DNA of 64,000 nucleotides from Strongylocentrotus purpuratus (lineage: Eukaryota > Echinodermata > Echinoidea > Camarodonta > Strongylocentrotidae): positions 2,244,016-2,308,015 of the forward strand of contig NW_022145601.1 in the NCBI RefSeq assembly GCF_000002235.5. Reading direction: 5' to 3'. Below the pieces are notes generated by a model. The model ran no database searches. It saw only the letters and a program-made list of their open reading frames with translations, and was not told where the DNA came from. This document shows, piece by piece, positions 1-10,587 of this stretch. The number at the start of each line of letters is the position of its first letter. Position 1 is the stretch's first letter. The translations under genes and the position numbers were made by a program.

Positions 1-930
1 GCGAAAAAAGTCAAATTCGAAATGTTTAAGTGATTTGGATTGCTCTTAACATAATTGACAATTTACCTGAATTTCAGTCCCTCTTGACTTTTCATAAGGC
101 CGTGAGCGCGCGTCAAAGTTCAAAATCCTTACGTGCTGCTATGGGCAATATAATGCAAATTTGATCAAAACATGCTATTTTAAAAATCGAAATAGCTCTT
201 TAGGGAGTCCATCGACCCCCGATTTTTATATCATGGTTGGAGAAAGCATGAGTTGGAGATATGATTTCATACCACCCTGACTCGTACAAAGTAAAACAAA
301 GTCATCATATTGGCATCTAAACTCAAACAAACTTATTTTGTTGATGACGTCATTTTTGTCTTTGTTTAATTGAGATTATCTCACTTATCAGTGATCGATC
401 TTCTCCCAGAATTTGATATGTTGTAGCTGAGATAATTCTCTATCAGAAATATGCCATTTAATTTTCATTTGGATGACGTCATCATAGTTAAATATTCGAT
501 TAAAGGTGCTAATGCATAATTTGTCATATTTGCGTGTTATGTCTATGGGAGGTCACTTTTTTCAAAACATGAATCTGCATGACAATGTGTTTTTGACCAG
601 TATCTCAGTTATTATTGAACAGTTTTCTCCCAAATTTTGGTATGTTGTAGCTGAGACTATTTGCTATCTAAATATTTCCTTATTTTTTCAATCAGATGTC
701 AGGATCATGCTTATGCATGCTCATCATCATCATCATCATCAATATCATCATCATCATCATCATCAATGTCACCATCATCATCATCATCATGGTCTGAAGA
801 TGATCATCATCAACATCATCATGATCATGATCATCATCATCATTAACATTATCGTTTTTATCGTCATATAACATTATCATTATCATCATCATCATCACCT
901 TTATTATCATGATCATCATTGTTTATACCT
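1..930 (+). mobile_element. HINE (Helentron-type non-autonomous element), left end cut by window edge
   Basis: This matches the body of the complete copy at 52991-55366 and the copy at 3348-4490: same order of CG-rich short palindromes, TGACGTCA-type sites, the sentence around TATGTTGTAGCTGAGAC, then an ATC/ATG microsatellite. It has no coding capacity. The right end is lost: the sequence leaves the repeat near 930 without the terminal hairpin and CTAG seen in other copies. Open frames across 506-919 are His/Met-rich translations of the microsatellite and are not genes. Mobilisation by a Helentron Rep is inferred from the intact copies. Confidence 0.7.
716..930. repeat. (ATC)n / (CAT)n microsatellite
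   Basis: Nearly pure ATC/CAT triplets with interruptions. It sits at the same internal position as shorter ATC tracts in HINE copies near 11930, 13955, 27060, 29060 and 54940, so it is part of the element. Short tandem repeats near the 3' end are a known trait of Helentron-class elements. Confidence 0.85.
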
Positions 931-1563
931 ATAATAATAATACGAGAAGGCTCCGCGGGGGAGGGGGGGGGGGGCATGACGTCTCCGCCGGCCTTTGTAT
1001 TCTATTGTTTTTTAATGAGATCGCCGACCAAAGTTGGTGCAGCTATCTCCTCCTGAACCCTCCCCTCGGGGTCCCGGTGACCGGTGCCATCGTCCGCGGG
1101 AGAGTCTACTCTGTGTAATTGGCTATACTCCGCCCGAGGTCCTCCTCCGTGTCGACGTCCAGGGCGAAAACAGACGCGATATGCATAATGCAGGATATGC
1201 GTGACGACAGAGATACCTCATGCATATTCAACATTACATCCGTATCAAAGAGAGACACGACAAATGACGAGCAACTCACATTATGTTGCGTATGAAATGC
1301 TCTATGCAAAGGGCGGGGTTACCCCCCGAGTAAGCCCTCTTGCTATAGGGTGTGCTTTGTACGAGCTGCACAAGCAAGAGAGATACACGGGGCTAATTCC
1401 CGTCGACGTCCAAACTTAGAGACCTATTTCCATCATGATTGCCGCGATTTTTATTTTGTGATTACTACGGCCATATATACTGAATTTTGATTATCATTTT
1501 CTAAAGGAAAGTTTTCACAAGAAAACCATTGGACTGACAGTTCAGTCGCAAGCTGCCTTCAGT
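931..1563. other. gene-free stretch, nothing recognised
   Basis: Slightly GC-richer than the surroundings, with a short G-run near 961-974. Short open frames on both strands show no recognisable domain and no splice-bounded exon. Confidence 0.4.
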
Positions 1564-1680
1564 CAACACACAGTGCAGCGTAACTCCGGGAAGCTCCAAC
1601 ACCGGCACCCCGCACCGCAGGCGTCCGACGCCTGCGGCGCCGGTGTTCGAGCTTCCTGGAGTTATGCTGTAGTGTGTGTG
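1564..1680. repeat. 117-bp near-perfect palindrome (foldback)
   Basis: Two arms of about 55 bp meet at GACGCCTGCGG / CCGCAGGCGTC near 1625. The outer arms read CACACAGTGCAGCGTAACTCC and, inverted, GGAGTTATGCTGTAGTGTGTG. It is far more GC-rich than its neighbourhood. Probably a foldback transposon or small MITE. I could not define a target-site duplication. Confidence 0.75.
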
Positions 1681-2244
1681 AGTTCAGCTGAGCTGAGCTC
1701 GAGTCGAAGAGATTTGACACTTTGAAATTGTTAGCTGTTGGTTTGCATGATTATTGCCGCGATTTCCATATAGTTTCGTGAATAGATTTACGAAACCTGA
1801 AATTAGAATTAGTAAAAGTATTACTAATGTCTACGTTTTTAAACGACTGTCTGATTTTCTTTTGATAATTTTACTTTGAAAAATGATTATCGAAATTCAT
1901 GGTCAGAAATAATCACAATCTAGGGTCTATTATTTTACAGTTCTTGCATCAAATCAATGCATGAAAACTTAGTTATTGAACTAGAGAAACGTTTTTTTTT
2001 TTTTTAAATAGGCAATTATGAAGTAGGAAGCCTGAAACCTTAGCCTACTAAACAAATCTCAACAAAGTGTAGGCTTATCCTTTTATGAATTAATGAAAAA
2101 GTAGCACCAGAAAAAAGAGCCCCCGAAAGTTGAAAAAAGTAGCCCACGAAAATTTCCCAAAAATTTGAAATAGAGCTCCCGAAATGAAAAACTTAATTTT
2201 TTGCCTGCGCCCCCCTCTAGAATTCCGCGATTTCCGCGGGTCCT

Positions 2245-2444
2245 GAGTTGAGTGTATATATAATATAGGCGTGGGGTCCACGGGTTTCAAGGGGCCATAA
2301 ACCCCCAAAAGCTTGGGGGTTACGTTCTTCAAAGTTGGGGGGGGGGGGGGAGAGATCAGATCGCAGCGAGTTGAGTGTATATGTAATATAGGCGTGGGGT
2401 TCACGGGTTTCAAGGGGCCATAAACCCCCGAAAGCTCGGGGGTT
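2245..2444. repeat. two-unit G-rich hairpin repeat
   Basis: Two 77-bp units (2245-2321 and 2368-2444) begin GAGTTGAGTGTATAT and end in a small hairpin, AACCCCC..GGGGGTT. A 12-14 G run lies between them. They differ at a few bases, including compensatory changes in the hairpin loop region (AAAAGCTT versus GAAAGCTC). No function is evident. Confidence 0.7.
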
Positions 2445-2703
2445 TTAGGCATTTAATTAGGGTCAGATGAGCATATTTTTAATACTTTATTTGTGACACT
2501 TGCGTGTCACTAATTGGCTTTCCACACAGTAAGCAACCATAAGCAAACCTGTATGCCAGCCTACGCATAACCTACGCAGGGACTATTTTCCCATTAATAC
2601 GCAGCCTAATTTCTGCGAAGTCGGTACGCCACACTACGGAACTCTACACAGTTCCAGTGGCTTAAAGAATAACTACCGGTTCAGTTGGATCTTTTTTTTT
2701 TTT

Positions 2704-3153
2704 TTATATAAGGCCAAATTAAAAAAAAAACATGTTTAGCGTCCTGTATTTTTCGAAAAATGGGAAGGAGGAGGCCCTTTTTTTTTAATGTTCAAAATGG
2801 CCGCTCCGTACATTTTCCCTGACATTCGGGCTATTTTTCAAGATGGCGGCCGACAATTTTTGTTTTTCTTTTTTAAAATCAGAAATAATTTTAGCAGTGC
2901 TTTTCATGTTTTTTTTCTTTCAAAAAATAAAAAAAATTCAAAAAAAAAAAAATTCAAAAAAAATTCAAAAAAAAAAAAAAAAAATAGGAGGCGGCCCCCA
3001 AAAAGGAAGCGGATAGGACGCTGTTTTATTTTCTTACAAAAAAAAAAAAAAAAAAAAAAAAATTCAAAAAAATTCAAAAAAATAAATAAATAGGAGGCGG
3101 CCCCCAAAAAGGAAGCGGGCGGGGACGCTAAACATGTATATTTTTTAAAGGCC
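2704..3153. mobile_element. low-complexity element with inverted ends
   Basis: The left end (AAGGCC...ACATGTTTAGCGTCC, 2709-2745) is inverted at the right end (GGACGCTAAACATGT...AAAGGCC, 3123-3153). Inside are A-runs and AAATTC repeats plus a duplicated 28-bp motif, TAGGAGGCGGCCCCCAAAAA, at 2985 and 3091. Lys/Phe-rich frames here come from homopolymers. It looks like a small TIR element or a decayed inverted duplication. Confidence 0.5.
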
Positions 3154-3260
3154 TGAATGGCAAATAAAGTTCTTGGTGGTTTTAATTGAGACACTCTCTA
3201 TATATCTATTTACACCCCCGCCCCCCTCTAGAATCCCGCGGATTTCCGCGGGTCCTGCTA

Positions 3261-3347
3261 GTGTCTATATAACTTCTCCCATTCTCAAATCTATCATAAG
3301 ACTTAGACGGACCACCTTTTTCGTCTTCGTGACGAATTAAATTCTAG
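3261..3347 (+). mobile_element. HINE 3'-end fragment, subfamily B
   Basis: Only the last ~87 bp of a HINE survive: CTCAAATCTATCATAAG, then GACGGACCACCT (the 3' subterminal inverted repeat), a hairpin of the form TTCGTC..GACGAA, and terminal CTAG at 3344-3347. The next HINE begins directly after it, as in the other arrays. Confidence 0.75.
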
Positions 3348-4490
3348 TTTATTTTTATTTATTTCTCCACTTTTTTGTGCAACCGATTTCTAAATATCCA
3401 TCCACCCAATTTCTCTCAATTTTGACACAGTCATAGGTAATTATCATGAGACGTGACAGGAACATTTTCAAGGTCATCAAATTATCGTGACGTCATCCAG
3501 GCGCCATTTTGTGAAATCACATAATCCATATCTTCATGATGCGTACTCAAAGTTCATTCATATTCATATCACTTATACTTCAGGTTAAGGGTCAACAGGT
3601 CGTGTCATCAAAGGTCAAATAAAATCATGACGCGCGCAAACGCACGCGTCAAAATTTAAAATTGCTCAAAATCACTTAACTATTAAACGAGAGTACGAAT
3701 CAGGTCATTTTAAGCATTTCAACATTTTCCGTCCGTACGTGTCCCCGCGCTCGTTGTGCGCGCTCACAGCGCGCGGAAAAGGTCAAATTCATAATGTTTA
3801 CATGATTTGGATTCCTCTTAACGTAATTGACAAGTTACATTAATTTAAGTCACTCTTCATGGCCGTGAGCGTGCGTCAAAGTTCAAAATCCGCGCGTGCT
3901 GCTACGGGCAATATAATGCAAATTTGATCAAAAACATGCCATTTTAAAAATCGAAATTGCTCTTCAGATAGTCTATCGACCCCCAATTTTTATATCATGG
4001 TTGGAGTAAGCATGAGTTGGAGATATGATTTCATACCACCCTGACTTGTACAAAGTGATACAAAGTCATCATATTGGCATCTAAACTCAAACAAATGTAT
4101 TTTGTTGATGACGTCATTTTTGTCTTTGTTTAATTGAGATTATCTCACTTATCGGTGATCGATTTTCTCCCAGATTTTAATGTATTTTATATCTGAGATA
4201 ATTTTCTATCAGAAACATGTCATTTATTTTTCATTTAAATGACGTCATCATAGTGAAATATTCGATTAAAGGCGACAATGCATAATTTGTCATATTTGCG
4301 TGTTATGTCTATGGGAGGTCACTTTTTTCAAAACATGAATCTGCATGACAATGTGTTTTGACCAGTATCTCGGTTGTTATTCAATAGTTTTCTCCCAAAT
4401 GTTAGTATGTTGCTGCTGAGACTATATGTTATCTACATCACCCCTCATTCTTCCGATAAGATGTCAGAATCACGCTCAAGTAATCATCTT
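3348..4490 (+). mobile_element. HINE, 5' cap and 3' end missing
   Basis: It abuts the CTAG of the previous copy but lacks the AGGTGG cap and starts in the T-rich tract after it (TTTATTTTTATTTATTTCTCC). The body aligns with 53100-53740 and with 1-700. It ends near 4490 without a hairpin, where the neighbouring LINE 3' region begins. Confidence 0.75.
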
Positions 4491-4846
4491 TCAAGAGAGA
4501 TGGACGTGTTTTTCGCGAGCTCCTGAAAAATGAAAAATGCATTTGCAGCCAAATAATGGACTCAAGGAAACTTTTTATACCAAACTGACGACGAAAGGAC
4601 AGTGGTGAGATTTGTGTAATTCATTTTCCACAAATTTTTAGACTTTTAAAGATTTTGGCCATTTTATACTGTTATTTTGGTCAATTTTTAAATATTTATT
4701 TTCATGATTTTTGAACATTAAGCGCAATATAAACACTTTACGCAGAATTCATCTTGGATACAGCGCAAGTGAGCGCAAAGATACAATGCAAGTGTGCGCT
4801 AGTGAGTTATCTCAGCATTTATTACGCACTTCTTCTTCTTATCGAG

Positions 4847-6947
4847 TCAAAACACAAGTCCTGTCCATTGGTCCACACAGGCTTTGGCACGGCAATTAAC
4901 GGCTTCCAGGTCATCTTGGGTGCATGGCTCTGGCATGAGTGGGCAGACTAGCAGGTGTTCCATTGTCTGTTCCTGGCCGCATTCACATGCCGTTTGTTCG
5001 TCTCCTAGACCCCACCTCTGCATTAGGACTCTGCATCGACCGTAGCCAGTTCTTAGGCGGTTGAGGCTAAGCCAGGTAGGCCAAGTCTCACTGGAGCCGG
5101 TTGCGAGGGATTCCTTCGGGCTGAGGGAGAGTTTATGTGGAGTGGTCTGAAGGTGGTTAGACCACAAAGTCATCCTTTGGTTGTGAGGGCTAGTATTAAG
5201 AGGCTCTACCGAGTGCAGAAAGCTGTGTCTGGATTTGAGCCGCTTGCCCACTGGCTGTTGTTCGAAGAGTGGGTGGAGTGGATTGTTTTCTTGTTTGTCC
5301 TTTTCTTTCTGGGACAAGACCAACCTTCTGACGTGTGGAGGGGCAATACCGCAGAGCAGGTAGATGTCTTCTACTTTAGTTGGCCTTAGGCATCCAGTGA
5401 TCGCTCTGCAAGATGAATTTAGAGCTGGGTCAATCTTGGGTGCATGGGCCGACCTACTCCATACTGGTGATGCATACTCCGCAGCAGAGAAGCAAAGCGC
5501 GAGGGCTGTCGTCCGGATTGTTCTGGCATCAGTCCCCCAGTTGGTGTTGGCTAGCTTCTTGAGGATGCTGTTGCGGGCTCCAACTTTTGCCTTTGTGTTG
5601 GCAATGTGGTTCTTGTAGGTAAGGGAGCGATCGAGTGTGACGCCTAAGTAGACTGGGTTGGGAGTGTGCTTCAGCCTTTTCCCATACCAGCTGATCCTTA
5701 GTTGATGGTTAGCATCCCTGTTCTTGAGGTGGAATGCGCTTATCTGAGTTTTATCAGGGTTAGCTCTCAGGTGGTTGGTCGCATAGTATGGGATGAGACC
5801 GGCCAGGGCATCACTGAGGGACTCCTCCAACTTCACAAAAGACTGGTTCTGGGTGGCGATGCAGAGATCATCGGCGTAGAGGAAGCTCCTGGTGTTTGGG
5901 TGGATCGGTTGGTCATTCGTGTACACGTTAAAGAGTAACGGTGCGAGCACACTTCCTTGTGGTAGGCCATTTTTCTGTCTGCGCCATCTGCTGCGATTCT
6001 CATTGAGAACCACAAAATATCGCCGATTGGACAGCAACGTCTGGGTGAGTCCAGTCAGTCTCACGTCCTTTGTCAGCTCAAAGATCTTCCTGGTAAGGAT
6101 TCTGTGGTTCACGGTGTCGTAGGCAGCAGAGAGATCAACGAAAGCAGCTCCGGTGATTAGCTTACTCTCATACCCGTCCTCGATGAACTGAGTGAGGTTT
6201 AGGAGTTGGCCAGTGCATGATTTTCCTGGCCTAAACCCTGCTTGTTCTGGAATGAGATGTTCATCCACGCATGGGGCGATGCGGTTGAGGATAAGCCGCT
6301 CGAACAGCTTATATGTATGGCACAGTAGGGAGATAGGCCTGTAGCTCTTTGGGACTGGCTGCGTCTTTACCAGGCTTCAATAGGGCAATAACTTTGGATT
6401 TCCTCCAGAGCTTTGGGATGTTGTTGGTGCCCAAACATTCGTTGAACATTTTGAGAAGCCAGTTGAGGGCGCCTGGTCTAAGCTGTTTGATCTGCTCGCA
6501 GAGGATGTCATCAAGTCCAGCAGCTTTGTTGTTTTTCATTGCTTTGATGGCAGCAAGCAGGTCGTCCATGGTGAACGGTCTAGTGAAGCCTGGGTCATCT
6601 TGAGAGCTTAGAGCGTCTGGGACCTTAGGGAGTCTGGCTCTTCTGGGGTGATGGTCAGGGTTTCCCCGACCATTCAATAGGAGTTGATGGGCAACTTGGT
6701 CAGCAGTGACTTCAGATCTTGGTTGGGCCTTTGTATAGTCATTGCCCAGTATCCGGATCGTTTTCCATGCCTTCCTGCTGCTATGTGTCATGTCAGGGGA
6801 TTGAATGAATTCCTGCCACTTCCTCCGTCTAGATTCACCAATTTCCTTGGTCAGATTTTCTCCAGATTCCAGTGTCTCCTCACTAAAGGGGTCCATCTGG
6901 AAGTGTTTGATGTAGTCTTCATACATCACCTTGGAGTGGTCCGTCAA
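4847..6947 (-). pseudogene. Jockey/I-like LINE, reverse transcriptase part
   Basis: The minus-strand frame carries an RT domain: KSKVIALLKPGKD (finger region), EQAGFRPGKSCTGQ, AAFVDLSAAYDTVNH (motif A), NGLPQGSVLAPLLFNVYTND and FLYADD (motif C, catalytic YADD). A C-terminal region rich in Cys/His (TACECGQEQTMEHLLVCP) follows. One frameshift near 6348 separates the N-terminal RT part (6309-6947) from the rest; after it the +1 frame continues the expected RT sequence. The upstream endonuclease frame (6999-7844) is the same protein. I place it in the Jockey/I superclade from overall pattern; clade assignment needs a tree. Likely dead from the frameshifts. Confidence 0.85.
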
Positions 6948-6998
6948 GCCTTGAATGTAGCTTGTGCGACATACGCCTTGACGATTTCTTCATCAACT

Positions 6999-7844
6999 CT
7001 ACAAAGGTGTCGTAGTTTTGGGGGTGGCAGGTAGGTCCTGGATGTAGGAGTCAAAGTCCTTAGCAAACTTTTCCCAGTTTGCCTTCCTCAGGCTGAAACG
7101 ACGTCGGAAGGGTACTGCTCGTGGAGTGATGACTGCATTAACCTTAAGCCCTATCGGTCGGTGCTGGGAGTGAGGGATTGGGTCGAGAATGACTTTCTCG
7201 CACTGGTTAGCAATCCTGGTAGATGTAAATATCAGGTCAGGGTTGTAGCCACGTCTCCACCTTGTACTGTTGAAAGAGGCAGGAAGCTTAGCGTCATGAA
7301 TGAGGGACAGCTGGTTAGCATCTGCCCATGTCTCAACGAGTTCACCATCTTCGTTCATTTCTCTATATCCCCAGGAAATGCTATGGCTGTTGAAATCACC
7401 AATGACCACATTCATCCTGCCGTCAGTAGCTCTGCCGGGCAGGTCGAAAGGCTCTTGAGGTGGCTTGTACACGGAGCTTACAGTGATTCCCATTAGGTCA
7501 ATGGAAAGGACTTCAATGTTATTGATGTCTGATAGGTAAGATTTGTCCACAGCAAGATCATTACGGGCAAAGATTGCACTTCCGTATTGGTCATGTGGTC
7601 TCTCTGCGATGAGGGTCATTCCGGAGATACGAGGGCGAACTCGTGTAGGCCCGCGATGGGTCTCCTGGAGGCAGAGAATGTCAAAGTTGCTTGTTATGCA
7701 TAGGTCAGCCAAGAGTTCTTGTTTGGCGCCTGAAAGACCTTCAATGTTGGATGAGATGATACTCAGGGCCGGTCCTGACAAGGACCCATGAGTTCGACCC
7801 TGGGCCTCAGCAACAAATTGGTCATCATTGTCATTGGTAGCCAT
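6999..7844 (-). pseudogene. Jockey/I-like LINE, AP-endonuclease part
   Basis: An APE-type endonuclease domain: SSNIEGLSGAKQE (motif I), FDILCLQETHRG (the catalytic Glu motif), SVYKPP, VVIGDFNSHSISWGY (the DFN motif), YNPDLIF and SQHRPIGL (the terminal SDH-type motif, here altered to SQH). The start ATG at 7844 is plausible. The frame stops at 6999 shortly before the RT. Two compensating frameshifts around 6950-7010 would join the two parts (sequence between them resembles family members in a neighbouring frame). No ORF1 was found upstream on this strand. Confidence 0.83.
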
Positions 7845-9108
7845 GGTGTTGGTTGTGGTAGTTACTAAAATAAACTTGAGTAGTGTGGTTGAAGGATTCG
7901 CAGATTTTCATCTGACGGACCGCGACGTGAACGCTCCTTCAATGGCCCCACTGTTTTTACTGTTCTCCTACACTTAACTATAGTCTAGATACAGTACAGG
8001 TGATTGATCTGCAGTAACCTCTAAGTAAGCTATATGGTAATGCAGCAGAATTAATGATAGTCTATCGTATATATTTTGAGGAGGTATCAGCAAGGTAGAC
8101 TAAACTATAAAAAATTAAAAAATTAAAAAGATAAAGACGTATGACATAAAAAGAATATAATCGAAATGTCCGACTAGGTTCCGTTGCACAAACTCGGCAT
8201 TATTGGACAAACCTACCATTGGAGAAACCTAACAATTACAGAGCTTGGTCTTGTTGCTCTGTTCGCCAGCAGTTTAAGGATATGAAACCCCGCGGCACAC
8301 TACTCACAAGAGCTCTAACAAGCCAAGCTTATACAGAGCCTAAAAGTAAAATGAAATAATACCGCGTATGTACCACTCACCCAATCGATTCAAGAACAAA
8401 TTATGATTAAGTTAATCACGTAAAACAGGAAAATAAAAAAACAATAATTGAATAAATACCAAATTGTGAACTATAATAATATTACCAGCACTCAAACACA
8501 CCCAACGCACATATCAGTACAAAGCGTAATATATATATATCTTTACAAATCCAGTAATATAATTATTTATTATTATTATTATTATTATTCATTTATTTAT
8601 TTTTTTATTATTCATATTATTTCATATTAATAGTAACATAAAATGTTCATATTGTAATAAAGGATAATTCCTCTGTGCATACTTCAAATGAAAGGCGCTG
8701 GCGCAGGTGTATATGCGCAATTAAAAACAAAGAAGTAATAAAACAAATAACAGAGTGCGCAATATGTTGTCACTGACAACAGGTGTTTAGCACTACGCGC
8801 ATCAAAAACATCTGCAATTTTGACTTCTTTCACTATCAAAAAACCAAAATTTGATCACTAAATCACCAAATATATGAAAATCACAAAGCTAAATCAAAAG
8901 ACTCATCCTAGAAATGGCTTGTACGCGTCCAGATCATCACTTTAGTACCAATCACAGCATAGAAACAAACGCCAAAACGGAAAAAAAATATGAGAAACAA
9001 GGGAGCTCAGCAGAAACACGTCCGCCCCTACTTGCAGTTTATTACGCACTGATGTTAACGCAGTATTTTTCAGCAAACAGGTGAACAATTATATTAAATG
9101 ACGTCACA
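7845..9108. other. gene-free stretch between LINE and ORF1-like gene
   Basis: 7845 to about 8000 may be the 5' untranslated part of the minus-strand LINE. 8400-8640 is AT-rich with an ATT microsatellite near 8565-8590. I see no domain or RNA gene. Confidence 0.4.
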
Positions 9109-10587
9109 ATGACCATCGTTAACGTAAGAAGTCTCCGTGTGAAGGAACTCAAAGCTGAACTGCAGAAACGTGGTCTAAATAAAAATGGTGTAAAAGAAGC
9201 TTTGGTTAATAGGCTGCAAAGTGCAATCAATGACAATATCCATCAAGCGAGTAATGACAAAAGAAATCAGGGGACGAATACTGAGCAAGCTGATCTCTAT
9301 GACCTATTCAATCTAGTTTTGTCGTCAGTTAATCTTGAAGCTAAGTTCGATAGTGCTGATCTGGTAAAGGAGAAAATAGATCTCAATGAGATAGTGGGAA
9401 CTATCTCAAGAGTTAATCCCGCGAGGTATGAGCGACCACGAAATGTTTATACCGTCCCGACGAAGAATAGGTTCGATGTTCTTGCGGATAATCATGTCAC
9501 TGACGCTGAGCCTGCTACTTCGATGTCGACGAGCGACCAGATGAAAGAGTACAGAGATGGGCATCGCCAGCGCCGCTTGTTGGAGGTACCTGCTGCTGTT
9601 TTCGAAGGCACTGACGCAAAGCCTCCTACTCCGATGTCGATGAGCGACCAGATGAAAGAGTACCGAGATGGGCATCGCCAGCGCCGCTTGTTGGGGGTAC
9701 CTGCTGCTGTTTTCGAAGGCACTGACGCAAAGCCTTCGACTTCGATGTCGACGAGCGACCAAACCAATGAGTTCCGACAAGGGCATCGCCAACGCCGCTT
9801 GTCTGAGCTACCTGATGTTGTCATCGAAGGCGACTCGATGATCAAGCACATCGAGGGCCGACTCCTGAGCCGAAAACATCGAGTAGTCTGCCATCCGAAC
9901 CCAGGGGCAACGGTGGCTGATATCTCCTTTAAGAAGGCTACTAAGGGTGTAAAGGCGAAAGGAGACGTCATTCTACATGTCGGGTCAAATGACTTGTCGA
10001 AAGGTAATGGCAGTACATCCACCGCCGATGACATCATAGCATTAGCAGACGTGATTGCAGCAAAAGGCTGTGATGTATGCTTATCTGGTGTTATACACCG
10101 CAGATGGGAATCGGTTCACCAGAGGCGCAGTGTCGATGGGGTTAATGGGCGATTGAGAAGAGCTGCCCGTGAAAGGAGATGGGGTTTCGTTGACAACGAA
10201 AACATAGGTGACAGGTACCTTGGCAGAGATGGGGTCCACATCAATAAGGCAGGACAAGCTGTTCTTGCCTCGAATCTACGCCACTTTATTGAGCGACCTC
10301 AAGGGCCACCTACACCTACTCAAATGTCCTACGATCAAAGTTGTTGGATCTTCAACGCAGGATTTCGAGATGATTGCTCCGAGAGGGAGGCTAAAGTCTG
10401 CACCTGCTCTTCCAATGTTTCCACTGACAAAAGCTCAACAGGGGTGGCACGAGCATCTACGTCTCGTCATGGCAACATGCTGTTAAACTCTGTCTCTGGT
10501 ACTGGCATACTACATCATAATCTTCAGGATCAATCTTGGTATCTTGGTACGTCATCCAGGCGCCATTTTGTGAAAATCAACTTATGA
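9109..10587 (+). CDS. LINE ORF1-like protein: SAP domain + SGNH hydrolase
   Basis: Intact 492-codon frame; the ATG at 9109 starts directly before a SAP-like helix-turn-helix (residues 4-38, VRSLRVKELKAELQKRGL), a fold that binds DNA or RNA. Three 37-residue repeats (111 bp each, starting at 9511, 9622 and 9733; MSTSDQMKEYRDGHRQRRL) lead into an SGNH/GDSL hydrolase. Visible catalytic blocks: EGDSM (Ser, ~240), PGATVAD (Gly), HVGSNDL (Asn, ~291) and GRDGVHIN (Asp/His, ~374). SGNH esterases are known in ORF1 of CR1-type LINEs, so I read this as ORF1 of a LINE whose ORF2 was replaced by the HINE starting near 10544. The last ~14 codons are HINE sequence, so the natural C-terminus is lost. A host gene is less likely given the context. 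Confidence 0.75.
   Translation: MTIVNVRSLRVKELKAELQKRGLNKNGVKEALVNRLQSAINDNIHQASNDKRNQGTNTEQADLYDLFNLVLSSVNLEAKFDSADLVKEKIDLNEIVGTISRVNPARYERPRNVYTVPTKNRFDVLADNHVTDAEPATSMSTSDQMKEYRDGHRQRRLLEVPAAVFEGTDAKPPTPMSMSDQMKEYRDGHRQRRLLGVPAAVFEGTDAKPSTSMSTSDQTNEFRQGHRQRRLSELPDVVIEGDSMIKHIEGRLLSRKHRVVCHPNPGATVADISFKKATKGVKAKGDVILHVGSNDLSKGNGSTSTADDIIALADVIAAKGCDVCLSGVIHRRWESVHQRRSVDGVNGRLRRAARERRWGFVDNENIGDRYLGRDGVHINKAGQAVLASNLRHFIERPQGPPTPTQMSYDQSCWIFNAGFRDDCSEREAKVCTCSSNVSTDKSSTGVARASTSRHGNMLLNSVSGTGILHHNLQDQSWYLGTSSRRHFVKINL
9511..9843 (+). repeat. 111-bp coding tandem repeat, three units
   Basis: Units at 9511, 9622 and 9733, in frame, ~90% alike for the first two. Each unit ends with VPAAVFEGTD, or in the last unit LPDVVIEGDS, so the repeat includes a decayed copy of the SGNH nucleophile strand. 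Confidence 0.85.

Noticed and set aside
506..919. His-rich and Met-rich open frames on both strands
   Set aside because: They are translations of the ATC/CAT microsatellite inside a HINE; no domain or splice signal.
2788..3194. Lys/Phe-rich open frames
   Set aside because: Produced by A and T homopolymers in a low-complexity inverted-repeat element.
5135..7791. Plus-strand open frames across the LINE
   Set aside because: Antisense shadows of the endonuclease/RT frames; no domain of their own.
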